64,000 bases of DNA. It comes from Variovorax saccharolyticus. Lineage in GTDB: Bacteria > Pseudomonadota > Gammaproteobacteria > Burkholderiales > Burkholderiaceae_C. Both the position numbers and the translations under genes were made by a program. This document shows positions 33,784 to 44,686 of the stretch, one piece after another. The notes beneath the pieces are model-generated. The model did not search any database. It saw only the letters and a list, made by a program, of their open reading frames with translations, and had not been told where the DNA came from. The stretch's first letter is position 1. Every line of letters begins with the position of its first letter. The stretch covers positions 1 to 64,000 of the forward strand of contig NZ_JASZYT010000011.1 in NCBI RefSeq assembly GCF_030316765.1. The letters are read 5' to 3'.

Positions 33784-35769
33784 ATGTCTTCGCTCGATCT
33801 CACGCTGATGTACCTGCTCGCTGCGGTGATCGGCGTGGTGATCTGCCGGTCGCTGCGGCTGCCGCCGATGCTCGGCTACCTGTCGGCCGGCGTCCTGATC
33901 GGGCCGCATGCGCTGGCCCTGGCGCAGAACTCGGAGGGCATCCGGCACCTGGGCGAGTTCGGCGTGGTCTTCCTGATGTTCGTGATCGGCCTCGAGTTCA
34001 GCCTGCCCAAGCTGCGGGCGATGCGCCGGCACGTGTTCGGCCTCGGGCTGCTGCAGGTGCTGCTGACGATCTCGGTGGCCACCGGCGGCGCCTTGCTGGT
34101 CTCCACCTGGCTGCCGCCGGCCTGGCGGCTCGACTGGCAGGCCGCGCTGGTGTTCTCCGGCGCGCTCACGATGAGCAGCACCGCGATCGTCGTCAAGCTG
34201 ATGGCCGAACGCCTCGAACTCGACAGCGAGCACGGCAAGCGCGTGATGGGCGTGCTGCTGTTCCAGGATCTGGCGGTGGTGCCGCTGCTGGTGCTGATCC
34301 CCGCGCTCGGCGCGCCGCCGGAGACCCTGCTGAAGGCCCTCGGCTTCGCCCTGCTGAAGGCCAGCTTCCTGATCACGCTGCTGCTCTACGGCGGGCCGCG
34401 CGTGATGCGCTGGTGGCTCACGCTGGTGGCGCGCCGGCGCAGCGAGGAGCTCTTCATGCTGAACCTGCTGCTGATCACGCTGGGCCTCGCCTGGCTGACC
34501 GAGCTGGCGGGCCTGAGCCTGGCGCTGGGCGCCTTCGTGGCCGGCATGCTGGTGTCGGAGACCGAGTTCAAGCACCAGGTCGAGACCGACATCCGGCCTT
34601 TCCACGACGTGCTGCTCGGGCTCTTCTTCATCACCATCGGCATGTCGCTCGACTGGCACGTGATGGTCGAGCGCTGGGCCCTGGTCGCGGTCCTGCTGCT
34701 GCTGCCGCTGGCGTTCAAGCTGGTGCTCGTGACGCTGCTGGCGCGCCTGCTCGGCGCGACCAGCGGGGTGGCGCTGCGCACCGGCCTCTACCTGGCGCAG
34801 GCCGGCGAGTTCGGTTTCGTCTTGCTGGCGCTGGCCCAGGGTCAGGACCTGCTGCCGGCCTGGCTGGCGAATCCGGTGCTGGCCTCGATGGTGCTGTCGA
34901 TGTTGTCGACGCCCTTCATCATCATGTACAGCAACCGCATCGTCCGCAAGCTGGTGGCCAGCGACTGGCTCCAGCAATCGCTGCAGATGACCACGATCGC
35001 GCGCAAGACCATCAACACGGCGCGCCACGTGATCATCTGCGGCTACGGGCGCTGCGGCCAGAACCTGGCGCGGATGCTGGAGCGCGAAGGCATTCCCTAC
35101 CTGGCGCTGGACCTCGACCCGGACCGCGTGCGGCAGGCCGCCGCGGCCGGCGACTCGGTGGTGTTCGGCGATGCCTCGCGGCTGCAGGCGCTGATGGCCG
35201 CCGGGCTGGCGCGCGCCAGCGCCCTGGTCGTGACCTACCAGGACGTGCCCGGTGCGCTCAAGGTGCTGGCCAACTCCCGCGCCCATGCGCCCCAGGTGCC
35301 GGTGATCGTCCGGACCCAGGACGACCGCGACCTCGAGAAGCTGCAGGCGGCCGGTGCGACCGAGGTGGTGCCGGAGGCGATCGAGGGCTCGCTGATGCTG
35401 GCCAGCCACGCGCTGGCGCTGGTCGGCGTGCCGATGCGGCGCGTGATCCGTGTGGTGCAGGACCAGCGGGACGAGCGCTACAACCTGCTGCGCGGCTATT
35501 TCCACGGCGCCGACGACGACAACGCCGACGAGATCGACCACGAAAGGCTCAACAGCTTCACGCTGACGGCGGGCGCGCGCGCGATCGGCCAGCCGCTGGC
35601 GGGCCTGGCGCTGGCCGGGCTGCAGGTCCGCGTCGCCAGCCTGCGCCGGCGCGACGGCAAGGCGGCCGATGCCGCTGACGACACCGTGCTGGCAGATGGC
35701 GACACGCTGGTGCTGTCGGGCAAGCCCGGCGCGCTGGCCATGGCCATCGACAAACTCCAGAAGGGCTGA
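33784..35769 (+). CDS. CPA2-family K+/H+ antiporter (KefB/KefC type)
   Basis: A 661-aa inner-membrane protein. The N-terminal Na/H-exchanger domain has about 12-13 helices (about 1-385; VIGLEFSLPKLR, MLVSETEFKHQVE). An RCK/TrkA-N domain with the Rossmann motif IICGYGRCGQNLARML lies at about 415-530, and a TrkA-C domain at about 570-655. It is a glutathione- or nucleotide-gated K+ efflux type by family; no KefF/KefG ancillary gene is adjacent. Confidence 0.87.
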   Translation: MSSLDLTLMYLLAAVIGVVICRSLRLPPMLGYLSAGVLIGPHALALAQNSEGIRHLGEFGVVFLMFVIGLEFSLPKLRAMRRHVFGLGLLQVLLTISVATGGALLVSTWLPPAWRLDWQAALVFSGALTMSSTAIVVKLMAERLELDSEHGKRVMGVLLFQDLAVVPLLVLIPALGAPPETLLKALGFALLKASFLITLLLYGGPRVMRWWLTLVARRRSEELFMLNLLLITLGLAWLTELAGLSLALGAFVAGMLVSETEFKHQVETDIRPFHDVLLGLFFITIGMSLDWHVMVERWALVAVLLLLPLAFKLVLVTLLARLLGATSGVALRTGLYLAQAGEFGFVLLALAQGQDLLPAWLANPVLASMVLSMLSTPFIIMYSNRIVRKLVASDWLQQSLQMTTIARKTINTARHVIICGYGRCGQNLARMLEREGIPYLALDLDPDRVRQAAAAGDSVVFGDASRLQALMAAGLARASALVVTYQDVPGALKVLANSRAHAPQVPVIVRTQDDRDLEKLQAAGATEVVPEAIEGSLMLASHALALVGVPMRRVIRVVQDQRDERYNLLRGYFHGADDDNADEIDHERLNSFTLTAGARAIGQPLAGLALAGLQVRVASLRRRDGKAADAADDTVLADGDTLVLSGKPGALAMAIDKLQKG

Positions 35770-35784
35770 GCGCCAGCTCGCCGC

Positions 35785-36762
<978 letters not shown>

Positions 36763-36771
36763 CGTCCGACT

Positions 36772-37239
36772 TCAGGTCACTGCCACCCGCTTGGGCTTGT
36801 TCACCATCCGCTTGGCGATGACCGCGCCGAGTCCCATCGTGAGTTCCAGTGCGAGATTGGGTTGGCGGTTCGACAGCTCGGCGAAGCGGATGGCGCTCAG
36901 CCGCCAGACACGGGCGGCACCCGTGGCGACCACATTGGCCGAACGCGGCGCGCGCGAGAAGAAGGAACCCTCGCCCACCACCGAGCCCGGATTCAGGATC
37001 GCCAGTTGCATTTGCCCCTTGTCGCCGATCAGGTGCACGCTGAGCGCTCCGCTTTCGATGAAGAAGACCGTCCGGTCGTGGGTGCCCTGGTCGATCAGGA
37101 CCTGCCCCGCGGCAAGGTCGAAAGGCTGCAGATAGCCGGCCACCGTTTCCCACTGCTGCGCATTGAGCGCCGGCGCGAAGGCATCGTAGCTGGTGTTCTG
37201 CGAGATGGCTCGGCAAAGATCCTGAATGCTGGATGACAT
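36772..37239 (-). CDS. Cyclic-nucleotide-binding domain protein, no HTH
   Basis: A 155-aa protein made almost wholly of one CNB domain (about 30-135; GQVLIDQGTHDRTVFFIESGALSVHL, GSVVGEGSFFSRAPRSANVVA). A short helical, basic tail follows but no helix-turn-helix, so it is not a classical CRP regulator. The ATG at 37237-37239 has AGGG 8 nt upstream; the longer frame is not supported. It may sense cAMP or c-di-GMP and act on the downstream zinc-ribbon protein (inference). Confidence 0.75.
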   Translation of the reverse strand: MSSSIQDLCRAISQNTSYDAFAPALNAQQWETVAGYLQPFDLAAGQVLIDQGTHDRTVFFIESGALSVHLIGDKGQMQLAILNPGSVVGEGSFFSRAPRSANVVATGAARVWRLSAIRFAELSNRQPNLALELTMGLGAVIAKRMVNKPKRVAVT

Positions 37240-37288
37240 TGTTCTAACCCTGCTGTGCTCGCGCAGTATCCGCGATTGCTCAAATTTG

Positions 37289-37304
37289 CGGTGACAGATG
37301 TCAC
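37289..37304. promoter_or_regulatory. CRP/FNR-like palindrome
   Basis: GGTGACAGATGTCACA contains the symmetrical GTGACA-GA-TGTCAC, close to the CRP consensus TGTGA-N6-TCACA. It lies about 50 bp upstream of the CNB gene start and just after the mnmE stop. The binding protein is unknown. Confidence 0.4.
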
Positions 37305-37322
37305 AAAAAGCCACACTTCGAG

Positions 37323-38735
37323 TTACTTGCCGATGCAAAAACGGGAAAAGATCACGCCCAGCAGATCGTCGGCGCCGAACTCGCCGGTGATCTCGTTCAG
37401 CGCGTTCTGCGCCAGCCGCAGCTCTTCGGCCAGCAGGTCCAGCAACTGCGCGTGGGCCGCCAGATGGGCCGATGCGAGGGCGATGTGTTCCTCGACCCGC
37501 GACAGCGCCTGCACATGCCGGGCCCGCGCCAGGTAGACGCCTTCGGGCACGGCCTGCCAGCCGGCCACTTCGAGCAGTTGCCGCCTCAGGGTCTCGATGC
37601 CGGCGCCGGTGCGGGCCGAGAGGCTGACCCCGCGATCAGGCTGCGGCGCATCGGCGGGCGCCGCATCCAGCTTGCTCCAGACATCGATCACCGGCACGCT
37701 GGCGGGCAGCCGGGTGGCCAGGAGGCCGGCGATATCGGCGTCGTCCCGCACATAGGCGGGCGACGCGCTGCGCGTCAGGTCGTGCAGGAACAGCACCGCG
37801 TCGGCGCCCTCGATCTGGCCCCAGGCGCGCGCGATGCCGATCTGCTCGACCTCGTCGGCGCTCTCGCGCAGGCCCGCCGTGTCGACCACGTGCAGCGGCA
37901 CGCCCTGGATCTGGATGGTCTGGGAAACGACGTCGCGGGTGGTGCCCGCGACCGCGCTGACGATCGCCAGCTCGGCCCCCGCGAGCGCATTGAGCAGCGA
38001 ACTCTTGCCCGCATTCGGCTGTCCGGCGATCACGACCTTGATGCCTTCGCGCAGCAGGGCGCCCTGGCGGGCCCGCTGCTGGACCGCGGCCAGCTGGACC
38101 TGCAGCGCGACCAGTTGGCCCGCGGCATCGGCCTCCTGCAGGAAGTCGATTTCCTCGTCGGGAAAGTCCAGCGTCGCCTCGACCAGCATGCGCAGGCGAA
38201 CCAATGCCTCGAGCAGGGTGTGGATCTCGTCGGAGAAGGCGCCCGACAGTGAGCGGCTGGCGCTGCGCGCCGCGGCTTCGGTGCTGGCGTCGATCAGGTC
38301 TGCAATCGCCTCGGCCTGTGCCAGGTCGATCTTGCCGTTGAGGAAGGCGCGCTGGCTGAATTCGCCGGGCTCGGCCACCCGCATGCCGGCCAGGCGCGGC
38401 AGGCCGGTCGCCGGATCGGTTTCGGCGGCGGCCGCCAGGCAGCGCGCCAGCAGCAGCTGCAGCACGACCGTGCCGCCGTGGGCCTGCAGCTCGAACACGT
38501 CTTCGCCCGTGAAGGAGTGGGGTGCCGGAAAGTGCAGCGCCAGCCCGCGATCGATCGGCGAGCCGTCGGCGTCGAGGAAGGGCAGGTAGCTCGCTTCGCG
38601 CGGCTTCAGCGGGCGGCCGCACAGCGCCTGCACCAGCGGTGCCAGTTCGCGGCCCGAAACCCGCACGATCCCGACCGAGCCACGGCCCGAAGCAGTGGCG
38701 ATGGCAACGATCGGATCGGCGGTGCGCGAAAGCAT
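37323..38735 (-). CDS. mnmE: tRNA uridine-5-carboxymethylaminomethyl modification GTPase
   Basis: A 470-aa protein. The N-terminal THF-binding domain (about 1-120) is followed by a helical domain and a G domain: G1 GQPNAGKSS, G2/G3 TTRD and DTAGLRE, and a VWSKLD-type G4. The C-terminal motif is FCIGK. With MnmG it modifies the wobble uridine. It stands downstream of yidC but is separated by a terminator. Confidence 0.95.
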   Translation of the reverse strand: MLSRTADPIVAIATASGRGSVGIVRVSGRELAPLVQALCGRPLKPREASYLPFLDADGSPIDRGLALHFPAPHSFTGEDVFELQAHGGTVVLQLLLARCLAAAAETDPATGLPRLAGMRVAEPGEFSQRAFLNGKIDLAQAEAIADLIDASTEAAARSASRSLSGAFSDEIHTLLEALVRLRMLVEATLDFPDEEIDFLQEADAAGQLVALQVQLAAVQQRARQGALLREGIKVVIAGQPNAGKSSLLNALAGAELAIVSAVAGTTRDVVSQTIQIQGVPLHVVDTAGLRESADEVEQIGIARAWGQIEGADAVLFLHDLTRSASPAYVRDDADIAGLLATRLPASVPVIDVWSKLDAAPADAPQPDRGVSLSARTGAGIETLRRQLLEVAGWQAVPEGVYLARARHVQALSRVEEHIALASAHLAAHAQLLDLLAEELRLAQNALNEITGEFGADDLLGVIFSRFCIGK

Positions 38736-38754
38736 GAGGGGACGATTCTTCCAG

Positions 38755-38778
38755 CAAAAAGGGCCGCTTTCGCGGCCC
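38755..38778 (-). terminator. Intrinsic terminator after yidC
   Basis: On the minus strand GGGCCGC-GAAA-GCGGCCC is followed by TTTTT. It lies 22 bp past the yidC stop, before mnmE. Confidence 0.85.
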
Positions 38779-38800
38779 TCGGGGTTCGGCGGCCGAAGCC

Positions 38801-40579
38801 TTACTTGGCCGGCTTCGCCAGCTTCGGCGTCTTGGACGGGTTGCCCAGCACGCCGAGGCGCTTGTTGATGAACCACTGCTGCGCGATCGACAGCACGTTG
38901 TTGGTGATCCAGTAGAGCACCAGGCCAGCCGGGAAGAAGATGAACATCACGCTGAAGGCCAGCGGCATGATCCACATCAGCTTGGCCTGCATCGGGTCCG
39001 GCGGCGTCGGGTTGAGCCAGGTCTGGAACAGCGAGGTCGCGGTCATGACCACCGGCAGGATGAACCACGGGTCCGGTGCCGAGAGGTCATGGATCCAGAG
39101 GATCCACGGCGCATGGCGCATCTCGACCGAGGACAGCAGCACCCAGTAGAGCGCGATGAACACCGGGATCTGGATCACGATCGGGAAGCAGCCGCCCATC
39201 GGGTTGACCTTCTCCTCGCGGTAGATGCGCATCATCTCCTGCTGCATCTCCTGCGGCTTGTCCTTGAGCCGCTCGCGCATCTCCATGATCTTCGGGTTGA
39301 TGGCCTTCATCTTGGCCATGCTCGCGTAGGCCTTGGCGTTGAGCCAGTAGAAGGCCGCCTTCAGCAGCACCACCAGCGCGACGATGGCCCAGCCCCAGTT
39401 GCCGAGGATGCCGTGCAGCTTGTTGAGCAGCCAGTAGAGCGGCTTCGAGATGATCGCGAAGATGCCGTAGTCCTTGACCAGGTCGAGGCCGGGCGCGATG
39501 GCCTCGAGTTTCTTCTCTTCTTCGGGGCCGGCGAACAGGTTGCTGTCGACCGTCTGCGCTGCGCCCGGCGCCAGCTGGGGCAGCTTCAGCACCATCGCCA
39601 CCGAGAACAGGTTGTTGCCGAGGTCGGCGACGCGGAATTCGCGCTGGATCGCGTCGCTGCCCGGCACGTTGAGCAGCCAGGCCGACACGAAGTAGTGCTG
39701 GACCATCGCCACCCAGCCGTTGTTGGTGGGCGCCGGCAGTTCGACCTTGCCCTTCGTGATGGCGCTGAAGTCGATCTTCTGGAACTTCTTCTGCTCGGTG
39801 TAAATGGCCGGGCCGGTGAAGGTGTTGGTGCCGAACATGGTGCCTGCGGCCACCGTGCCGTGGCGCGTGAACTGCAGGTACAGCTGCGGATCGAGCGGCT
39901 TGTCGCTGACGTTGACGACCTGGTGGTTGACGCGGATCGAATAGTCGCCGCGCAGGAAGGTATAGGTCTTGACGTACTTCAGGCCGCCCACCGGCTGCGA
40001 CTCGAACACCACCTCGAGCTTGTTCTGGCCGTCGGCCAGCTCGCGCGGACCGGGCCGCGCCGTCATGAGGCTCAGATGGTTCGGGAAGCGATCGCCGGTA
40101 TCGACCGTGTTGAGCAGGCCGGTCTGGGCCACGTAGCGGGTGGCGGGCGAACCGTTCTCCATCAGCAGCACCGGCCGGACCTCGTTCTGCGGCACCGGCA
40201 GCCCGACCAGGCGGCGGAACCACTCGACCAGGCCGCCGTGGTTGGTCTGGTCGAGGAATTGCAGCAGCTGCAGTTCCGACAGCGTGCCGCCTTCACCGTC
40301 GATGGTCGCCTTGAAGAGGTCGGTGGAGACCGTGACCTTCTCGCCGATGGCGGGCGCCGAACCCTGCACCGGCACGGCGCCGGCGGCCGGCGCGGCGGCC
40401 GCGGGGACGCCGTTGGCGTTCGCGGCGGCGGGTGTCGCCGCCGGATCGGCCGGCGCGCTGCTCTTGGTCGAGGGCAGGAAAGTCGGCTTGTTGCCGTTGT
40501 AGACCTGCCATTGGTCCCACAGCAGCACCAGCGAGAAGCCAAAGATCACCCACAGGATGGTGCGGCGGATATCGTTCAT
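38801..40579 (-). CDS. yidC: Membrane protein insertase YidC
   Basis: A 592-aa protein. N-terminal TM helix (about 5-22), an Ala/Pro-rich linker, a large periplasmic P1 domain (about 75-350) and the C-terminal insertase core with about five TM helices (about 370-570; KLHGILGNWGWAIV, MGGCFPIVIQIPVFIALYWVL). A basic tail follows. The ATG at 40577-40579 overlaps the yidD stop (ATGA), so the two are coupled. Confidence 0.96.
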   Translation of the reverse strand: MNDIRRTILWVIFGFSLVLLWDQWQVYNGNKPTFLPSTKSSAPADPAATPAAANANGVPAAAAPAAGAVPVQGSAPAIGEKVTVSTDLFKATIDGEGGTLSELQLLQFLDQTNHGGLVEWFRRLVGLPVPQNEVRPVLLMENGSPATRYVAQTGLLNTVDTGDRFPNHLSLMTARPGPRELADGQNKLEVVFESQPVGGLKYVKTYTFLRGDYSIRVNHQVVNVSDKPLDPQLYLQFTRHGTVAAGTMFGTNTFTGPAIYTEQKKFQKIDFSAITKGKVELPAPTNNGWVAMVQHYFVSAWLLNVPGSDAIQREFRVADLGNNLFSVAMVLKLPQLAPGAAQTVDSNLFAGPEEEKKLEAIAPGLDLVKDYGIFAIISKPLYWLLNKLHGILGNWGWAIVALVVLLKAAFYWLNAKAYASMAKMKAINPKIMEMRERLKDKPQEMQQEMMRIYREEKVNPMGGCFPIVIQIPVFIALYWVLLSSVEMRHAPWILWIHDLSAPDPWFILPVVMTATSLFQTWLNPTPPDPMQAKLMWIMPLAFSVMFIFFPAGLVLYWITNNVLSIAQQWFINKRLGVLGNPSKTPKLAKPAK

Positions 40580-40866
40580 GAAGATGACTTCTTGTCGTCG
40601 GAAGAGAGAAAGGCGAACAGCGACCCGCGCCTGGGCATCGGCCGCTGTGTCTTCGGGGGAACCGGATCGTGGCCGCCCTGGCACCAGGGCTGGCAGCGGG
40701 CGATGCGGTGCAGCGTGAGGTAGCTTCCCTTGGCCGCGCCGTGCTGCTCGAGAGCGCCGATGGCGTACACGGAGCAGGTTGGCTCGAAGCGGCAGGACTG
40801 GCCGAGCCAGGGGCTCAGCAGCAGTCGGTAGCCCTTGACCAGGCCGATCAGGAGGCGCCGCATCAT
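40576..40866 (-). CDS. yidD: Membrane protein insertion efficiency factor YidD
   Basis: A 96-aa protein with the UPF0161 signature: LIGLVKGYRLLLSPWLGQSCRFEPTCS and RIARCQPWCQGGHDPVP. Conserved Cys residues cluster here. It overlaps both rnpA (ATGA) and yidC (ATGA). The start is ATG 40864-40866; a second ATG follows directly. Confidence 0.93.
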   Translation of the reverse strand: MMRRLLIGLVKGYRLLLSPWLGQSCRFEPTCSVYAIGALEQHGAAKGSYLTLHRIARCQPWCQGGHDPVPPKTQRPMPRRGSLFAFLSSDDKKSSS

Positions 40867-41252
40867 GCGCGCGCCGTTGCGGCCCGCTCCAGCAGCTGCT
40901 GGAGTTCGGCGCGGACGGCGGCCTTGAGCTTGTCGGATGACGCGCTGACGAATTGCTTGCGATCGAAAGCCGCGCGCAGGCGCACCACGTGTGCCGCGCG
41001 CGGCAACGTTGCGTCGGGCGCGGCGGCGCTCACGGTGTAGATCTGGCGTTTGATCGCGTTGCGGGTGACCGCGCGGCGGGCCCAGCGCTTGGGAACCATC
41101 GCGCCGAGCCACACGTCCTCGGTGGTGAACAGCGGCTCGGCCCCGGCCGGCGCGGCGAGCGCGCAGCGGTGCAGTGCGAAGTGGGCTGTTCGCGCCACGG
41201 TGGCACCTGCGAGGACGGCCTGGAACTGCGCGCGGGTCTTGAGCCGCTGCAT
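40863..41252 (-). CDS. rnpA: Ribonuclease P protein component
   Basis: A 129-aa basic protein that assists RNase P RNA in tRNA 5' maturation. The family signature is KRWARRAVTRNAIKRQIY (RNR-type motif). ATG 41250-41252 gives MQRLKTRAQF, the usual start; a TTG at 41309 would add 19 residues and is less likely. It lies 78 bp after rpmH. Confidence 0.92.
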   Translation of the reverse strand: MQRLKTRAQFQAVLAGATVARTAHFALHRCALAAPAGAEPLFTTEDVWLGAMVPKRWARRAVTRNAIKRQIYTVSAAAPDATLPRAAHVVRLRAAFDRKQFVSASSDKLKAAVRAELQQLLERAATARA

Positions 41253-41330
41253 GGAAGCCAACCGCGGGACGCCGTCGGACGGTGAGGGCGGCAGCGGGTC
41301 GACTGGCAACGGTGCCGGCGAGTCTTGGAC

Positions 41331-41465
41331 TTAGACGGCCAGGCGCTTGCGGCCCTTGGCGCGGCGTGCGTTGATCACGGCGCGGCCACCGCGGGTCTTC
41401 ATGCGGACCAGGAAGCCGTGGGTACGGGCGCGGCGGACTTTGGAAGCTTGGTAAGTGCGTTTCAT
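41331..41465 (-). CDS. rpmH: 50S ribosomal protein L34
   Basis: A 44-aa highly basic protein, MKRTYQASKVRRARTHGF then RMKTRGGRAVINARRAKGRKRL: unmistakable L34. It is the first gene of rpmH-rnpA-yidD-yidC. Confidence 0.97.
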   Translation of the reverse strand: MKRTYQASKVRRARTHGFLVRMKTRGGRAVINARRAKGRKRLAV

Positions 41466-41615
41466 GATGATTTTCCTGGTTCACCGGCAAGGCCGGCGTT
41501 TGAGCCTCCGGGCCCCGAAGGCCGTCGGCAGTTTTATCGGGCGAGGAGGCTCCCCGTGTGTGCCCAGATTCGATTTACCCCAAAACACACAAGAAGGTTT
41601 TCAGGGAAACCCGCG

Positions 41616-41644
41616 ATTATCGCAAAGATTCAGCTGCGCGACAA
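41616..41644 (-). promoter_or_regulatory. rpmH promoter
   Basis: On the minus strand a -35 TTGTCG (41639-41644) and a -10 GATAAT (41616-41621) are separated by 17 bp. It lies about 150 bp before rpmH, in the 329-bp rpmH-dnaA gap. Confidence 0.55.
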
Positions 41645-41686
41645 TGTCAAGCGGCTTTGCGGGTTACTCGCAGGGCTTCGAAGCCA

Positions 41687-41745
41687 TGTGGATAAGGTTT
41701 TGACAAGTTAGAATCCAGGGCGCATCGCGGGTGCGACTATCCACA
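41687..41745. promoter_or_regulatory. dnaA: DnaA boxes in the dnaA promoter
   Basis: A perfect consensus box TTATCCACA lies on the minus strand at 41687-41695, and a one-mismatch box CTATCCACA on the plus strand at 41737-41745. TTGACA at 41700-41705 may be the dnaA -35. The arrangement suggests DnaA autorepression. The rest of the rpmH-dnaA gap shows no gene. Confidence 0.6.
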
Positions 41746-41794
41746 ATACAAAGACGATAAATGGCTGAGGGACAAACCACTTTTCAGAGCGCCC

Positions 41795-43174
<1,380 letters not shown>

Positions 43175-43194
43175 CAGTGAGCGCCTCGTTCAGA

Positions 43195-43442
43195 ATGCGC
43201 AGTCCCTGTCAACGGACAACTCTGGGGACAGTTCCGGCACAAGAGGGTGCTTGTCCACAGGCTGCAGCGGCGGGCCGAAGTTGTGCGCCGCGCGGCGACA
43301 GCGCGAAAGCATGGCTACGCACAGCCGGCGGGCTGCGGCAAGTCCTTGTCACGAAAGCGGAAAACGACGCTGTCCACAGGACGGTGCGTCCCTTATCTAC
43401 TACTACTAATTTGAATTAAAGAAATAAGGAAGAGGTAAGACA
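43195..43442. other. oriC between dnaA and dnaN
   Basis: The 268-bp gap holds TTGTCCACA at 43251-43259, weak TTGTCACGA at 43346-43354 and CTGTCCACA at 43370-43378. An 18-bp GC-rich spacer precedes four CTA units at 43397-43408 (TAG trios on the other strand). AT-rich DNA then runs to the dnaN ATG. This is the box, GC-spacer, DnaA-trio order described for basal unwinding systems. The gene polarity on either side fits a bidirectional origin near dnaA. Confidence 0.8.
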
Positions 43443-44549
43443 ATGATCGTTTTGAAGGCAACACAGGACAAAGTCCTCGCCGCGCTGCAGTCGGTGGCGG
43501 GCATCGTCGAGCGGCGCCACACGCTGCCGATCCTGGCCAACGTGCTGATCCGCAAGACCGGCGGCCAGTTGCAGCTCACCACCAGCGACCTCGAGATCCA
43601 GATCCGCACCCACGCCGAGCTCGGTGGCGACGAAGGCAACTTCACCACCACCATCGGCGCCCGCAAGCTGATCGACATCCTGCGCACGATGCCGGCCGAC
43701 CAGACCGTGAGCCTCGAGTCGAATGCCAGCAAGCTGGTGCTCAAGGGCGGCAAGAGCCGCTTCACCCTGCAATCGCTGCCGGCCGAAGACTTCCCGCTGG
43801 TGCAGGAGTCGGCCAATTTCGGCCCGGTGTTCAGCGTGCCGCAGAAGACCTTGAAGGACCTGCTGGGCCAGGTGTCGTTCGCGATGGCGGTGCACGACAT
43901 CCGCTACTACCTCAACGGCATCCTGTTCGTCGCCGAAGGCAAGCAGCTGAGCCTGGTCGCCACCGATGGCCACCGGCTGGCCTTCGCCTCGGCCACCCTC
44001 GACGTCGAGGTGCCGCGCCAGGAGGTGATCCTGCCGCGCAAGACCGTGCTCGAGATGCAGCGTCTCCTGTCCGACGCCGAAGGCGCGATCGAGATGCAGT
44101 TCGCCAACAACCAGGCCAAGTTCAGCTTCGGCGGCATGGAGTTCGTCACCAAGCTGGTCGAGGGCAAGTTCCCCGATTACAACCGCGTGATCCCCAAGAC
44201 CCACAAGAACACGGTCACGCTCGGTCGCGCGCCGCTCCTGGCCAGCCTGCAGCGCACCGCGATCCTGACCAGCGAGAAGTTCAAGGGCGTGCGGCTCAAC
44301 ATCGAGCCCGGCACCTTGCGCATCGCCTCGAACAATGCCGAGCAGGAAGAGGCCCAGGACGAGCTCGACATCGACTACGGCGGCGACGCGATCGAGATCG
44401 GCTTCAACGTGACCTACCTGATCGACGCGCTGGCCAACATGAGCCAGGACATGGTCAAGCTGGACCTGGCCGATTCCAACAGCTCGGTGCTGATGACGAT
44501 TCCCGAGAACGCTTCGTTCAAGTACGTCGTCATGCCGATGAGGATTTAG
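43443..44549 (+). CDS. dnaN: DNA polymerase III beta sliding clamp
   Basis: A 368-aa protein with three beta-clamp domains, each about 120 residues; typical motifs include RRHTLPILANVL, VATDGHRLA and a C-terminal YVVMPMRI. It encircles DNA and tethers polymerase III. GGAAGAGG lies just before the ATG. Confidence 0.98.
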   Translation: MIVLKATQDKVLAALQSVAGIVERRHTLPILANVLIRKTGGQLQLTTSDLEIQIRTHAELGGDEGNFTTTIGARKLIDILRTMPADQTVSLESNASKLVLKGGKSRFTLQSLPAEDFPLVQESANFGPVFSVPQKTLKDLLGQVSFAMAVHDIRYYLNGILFVAEGKQLSLVATDGHRLAFASATLDVEVPRQEVILPRKTVLEMQRLLSDAEGAIEMQFANNQAKFSFGGMEFVTKLVEGKFPDYNRVIPKTHKNTVTLGRAPLLASLQRTAILTSEKFKGVRLNIEPGTLRIASNNAEQEEAQDELDIDYGGDAIEIGFNVTYLIDALANMSQDMVKLDLADSNSSVLMTIPENASFKYVVMPMRI

Positions 44550-44550
44550 C

Positions 44551-44640
44551 CCACCCCCAGGTTGGCTCACTTCGTGTAGCCGCCCACCCCCTTGCAGGGG
44601 GCGATACCAGCGGCCCGGCAGCGCCGGTTCCGCGGTATCT
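44551..44640. repeat. Structured intergenic element before gyrB
   Basis: CCCCCT-TGC-AGGGGG (44587-44601) is followed by a nested hairpin, GATACC (44603-44608) with GGTATC (44634-44639), enclosing GCGG/CCGC and CCGGC/GCCGG. Its style resembles the REP-like intergenic repeats scattered in Comamonadaceae genomes. No second copy is seen in this window. Confidence 0.45.
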
Positions 44641-44686
44641 CCCGAACAGACGGCGCCCAGCCCGGTGCCGAGAGAGAAAGACAGTG

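Noticed and set aside
41252..41309. TTG start for rnpA at 41309
   Set aside because: The extra 19 residues are not like RnpA N-termini, while ATG 41252 gives the usual MQRLKTR start.
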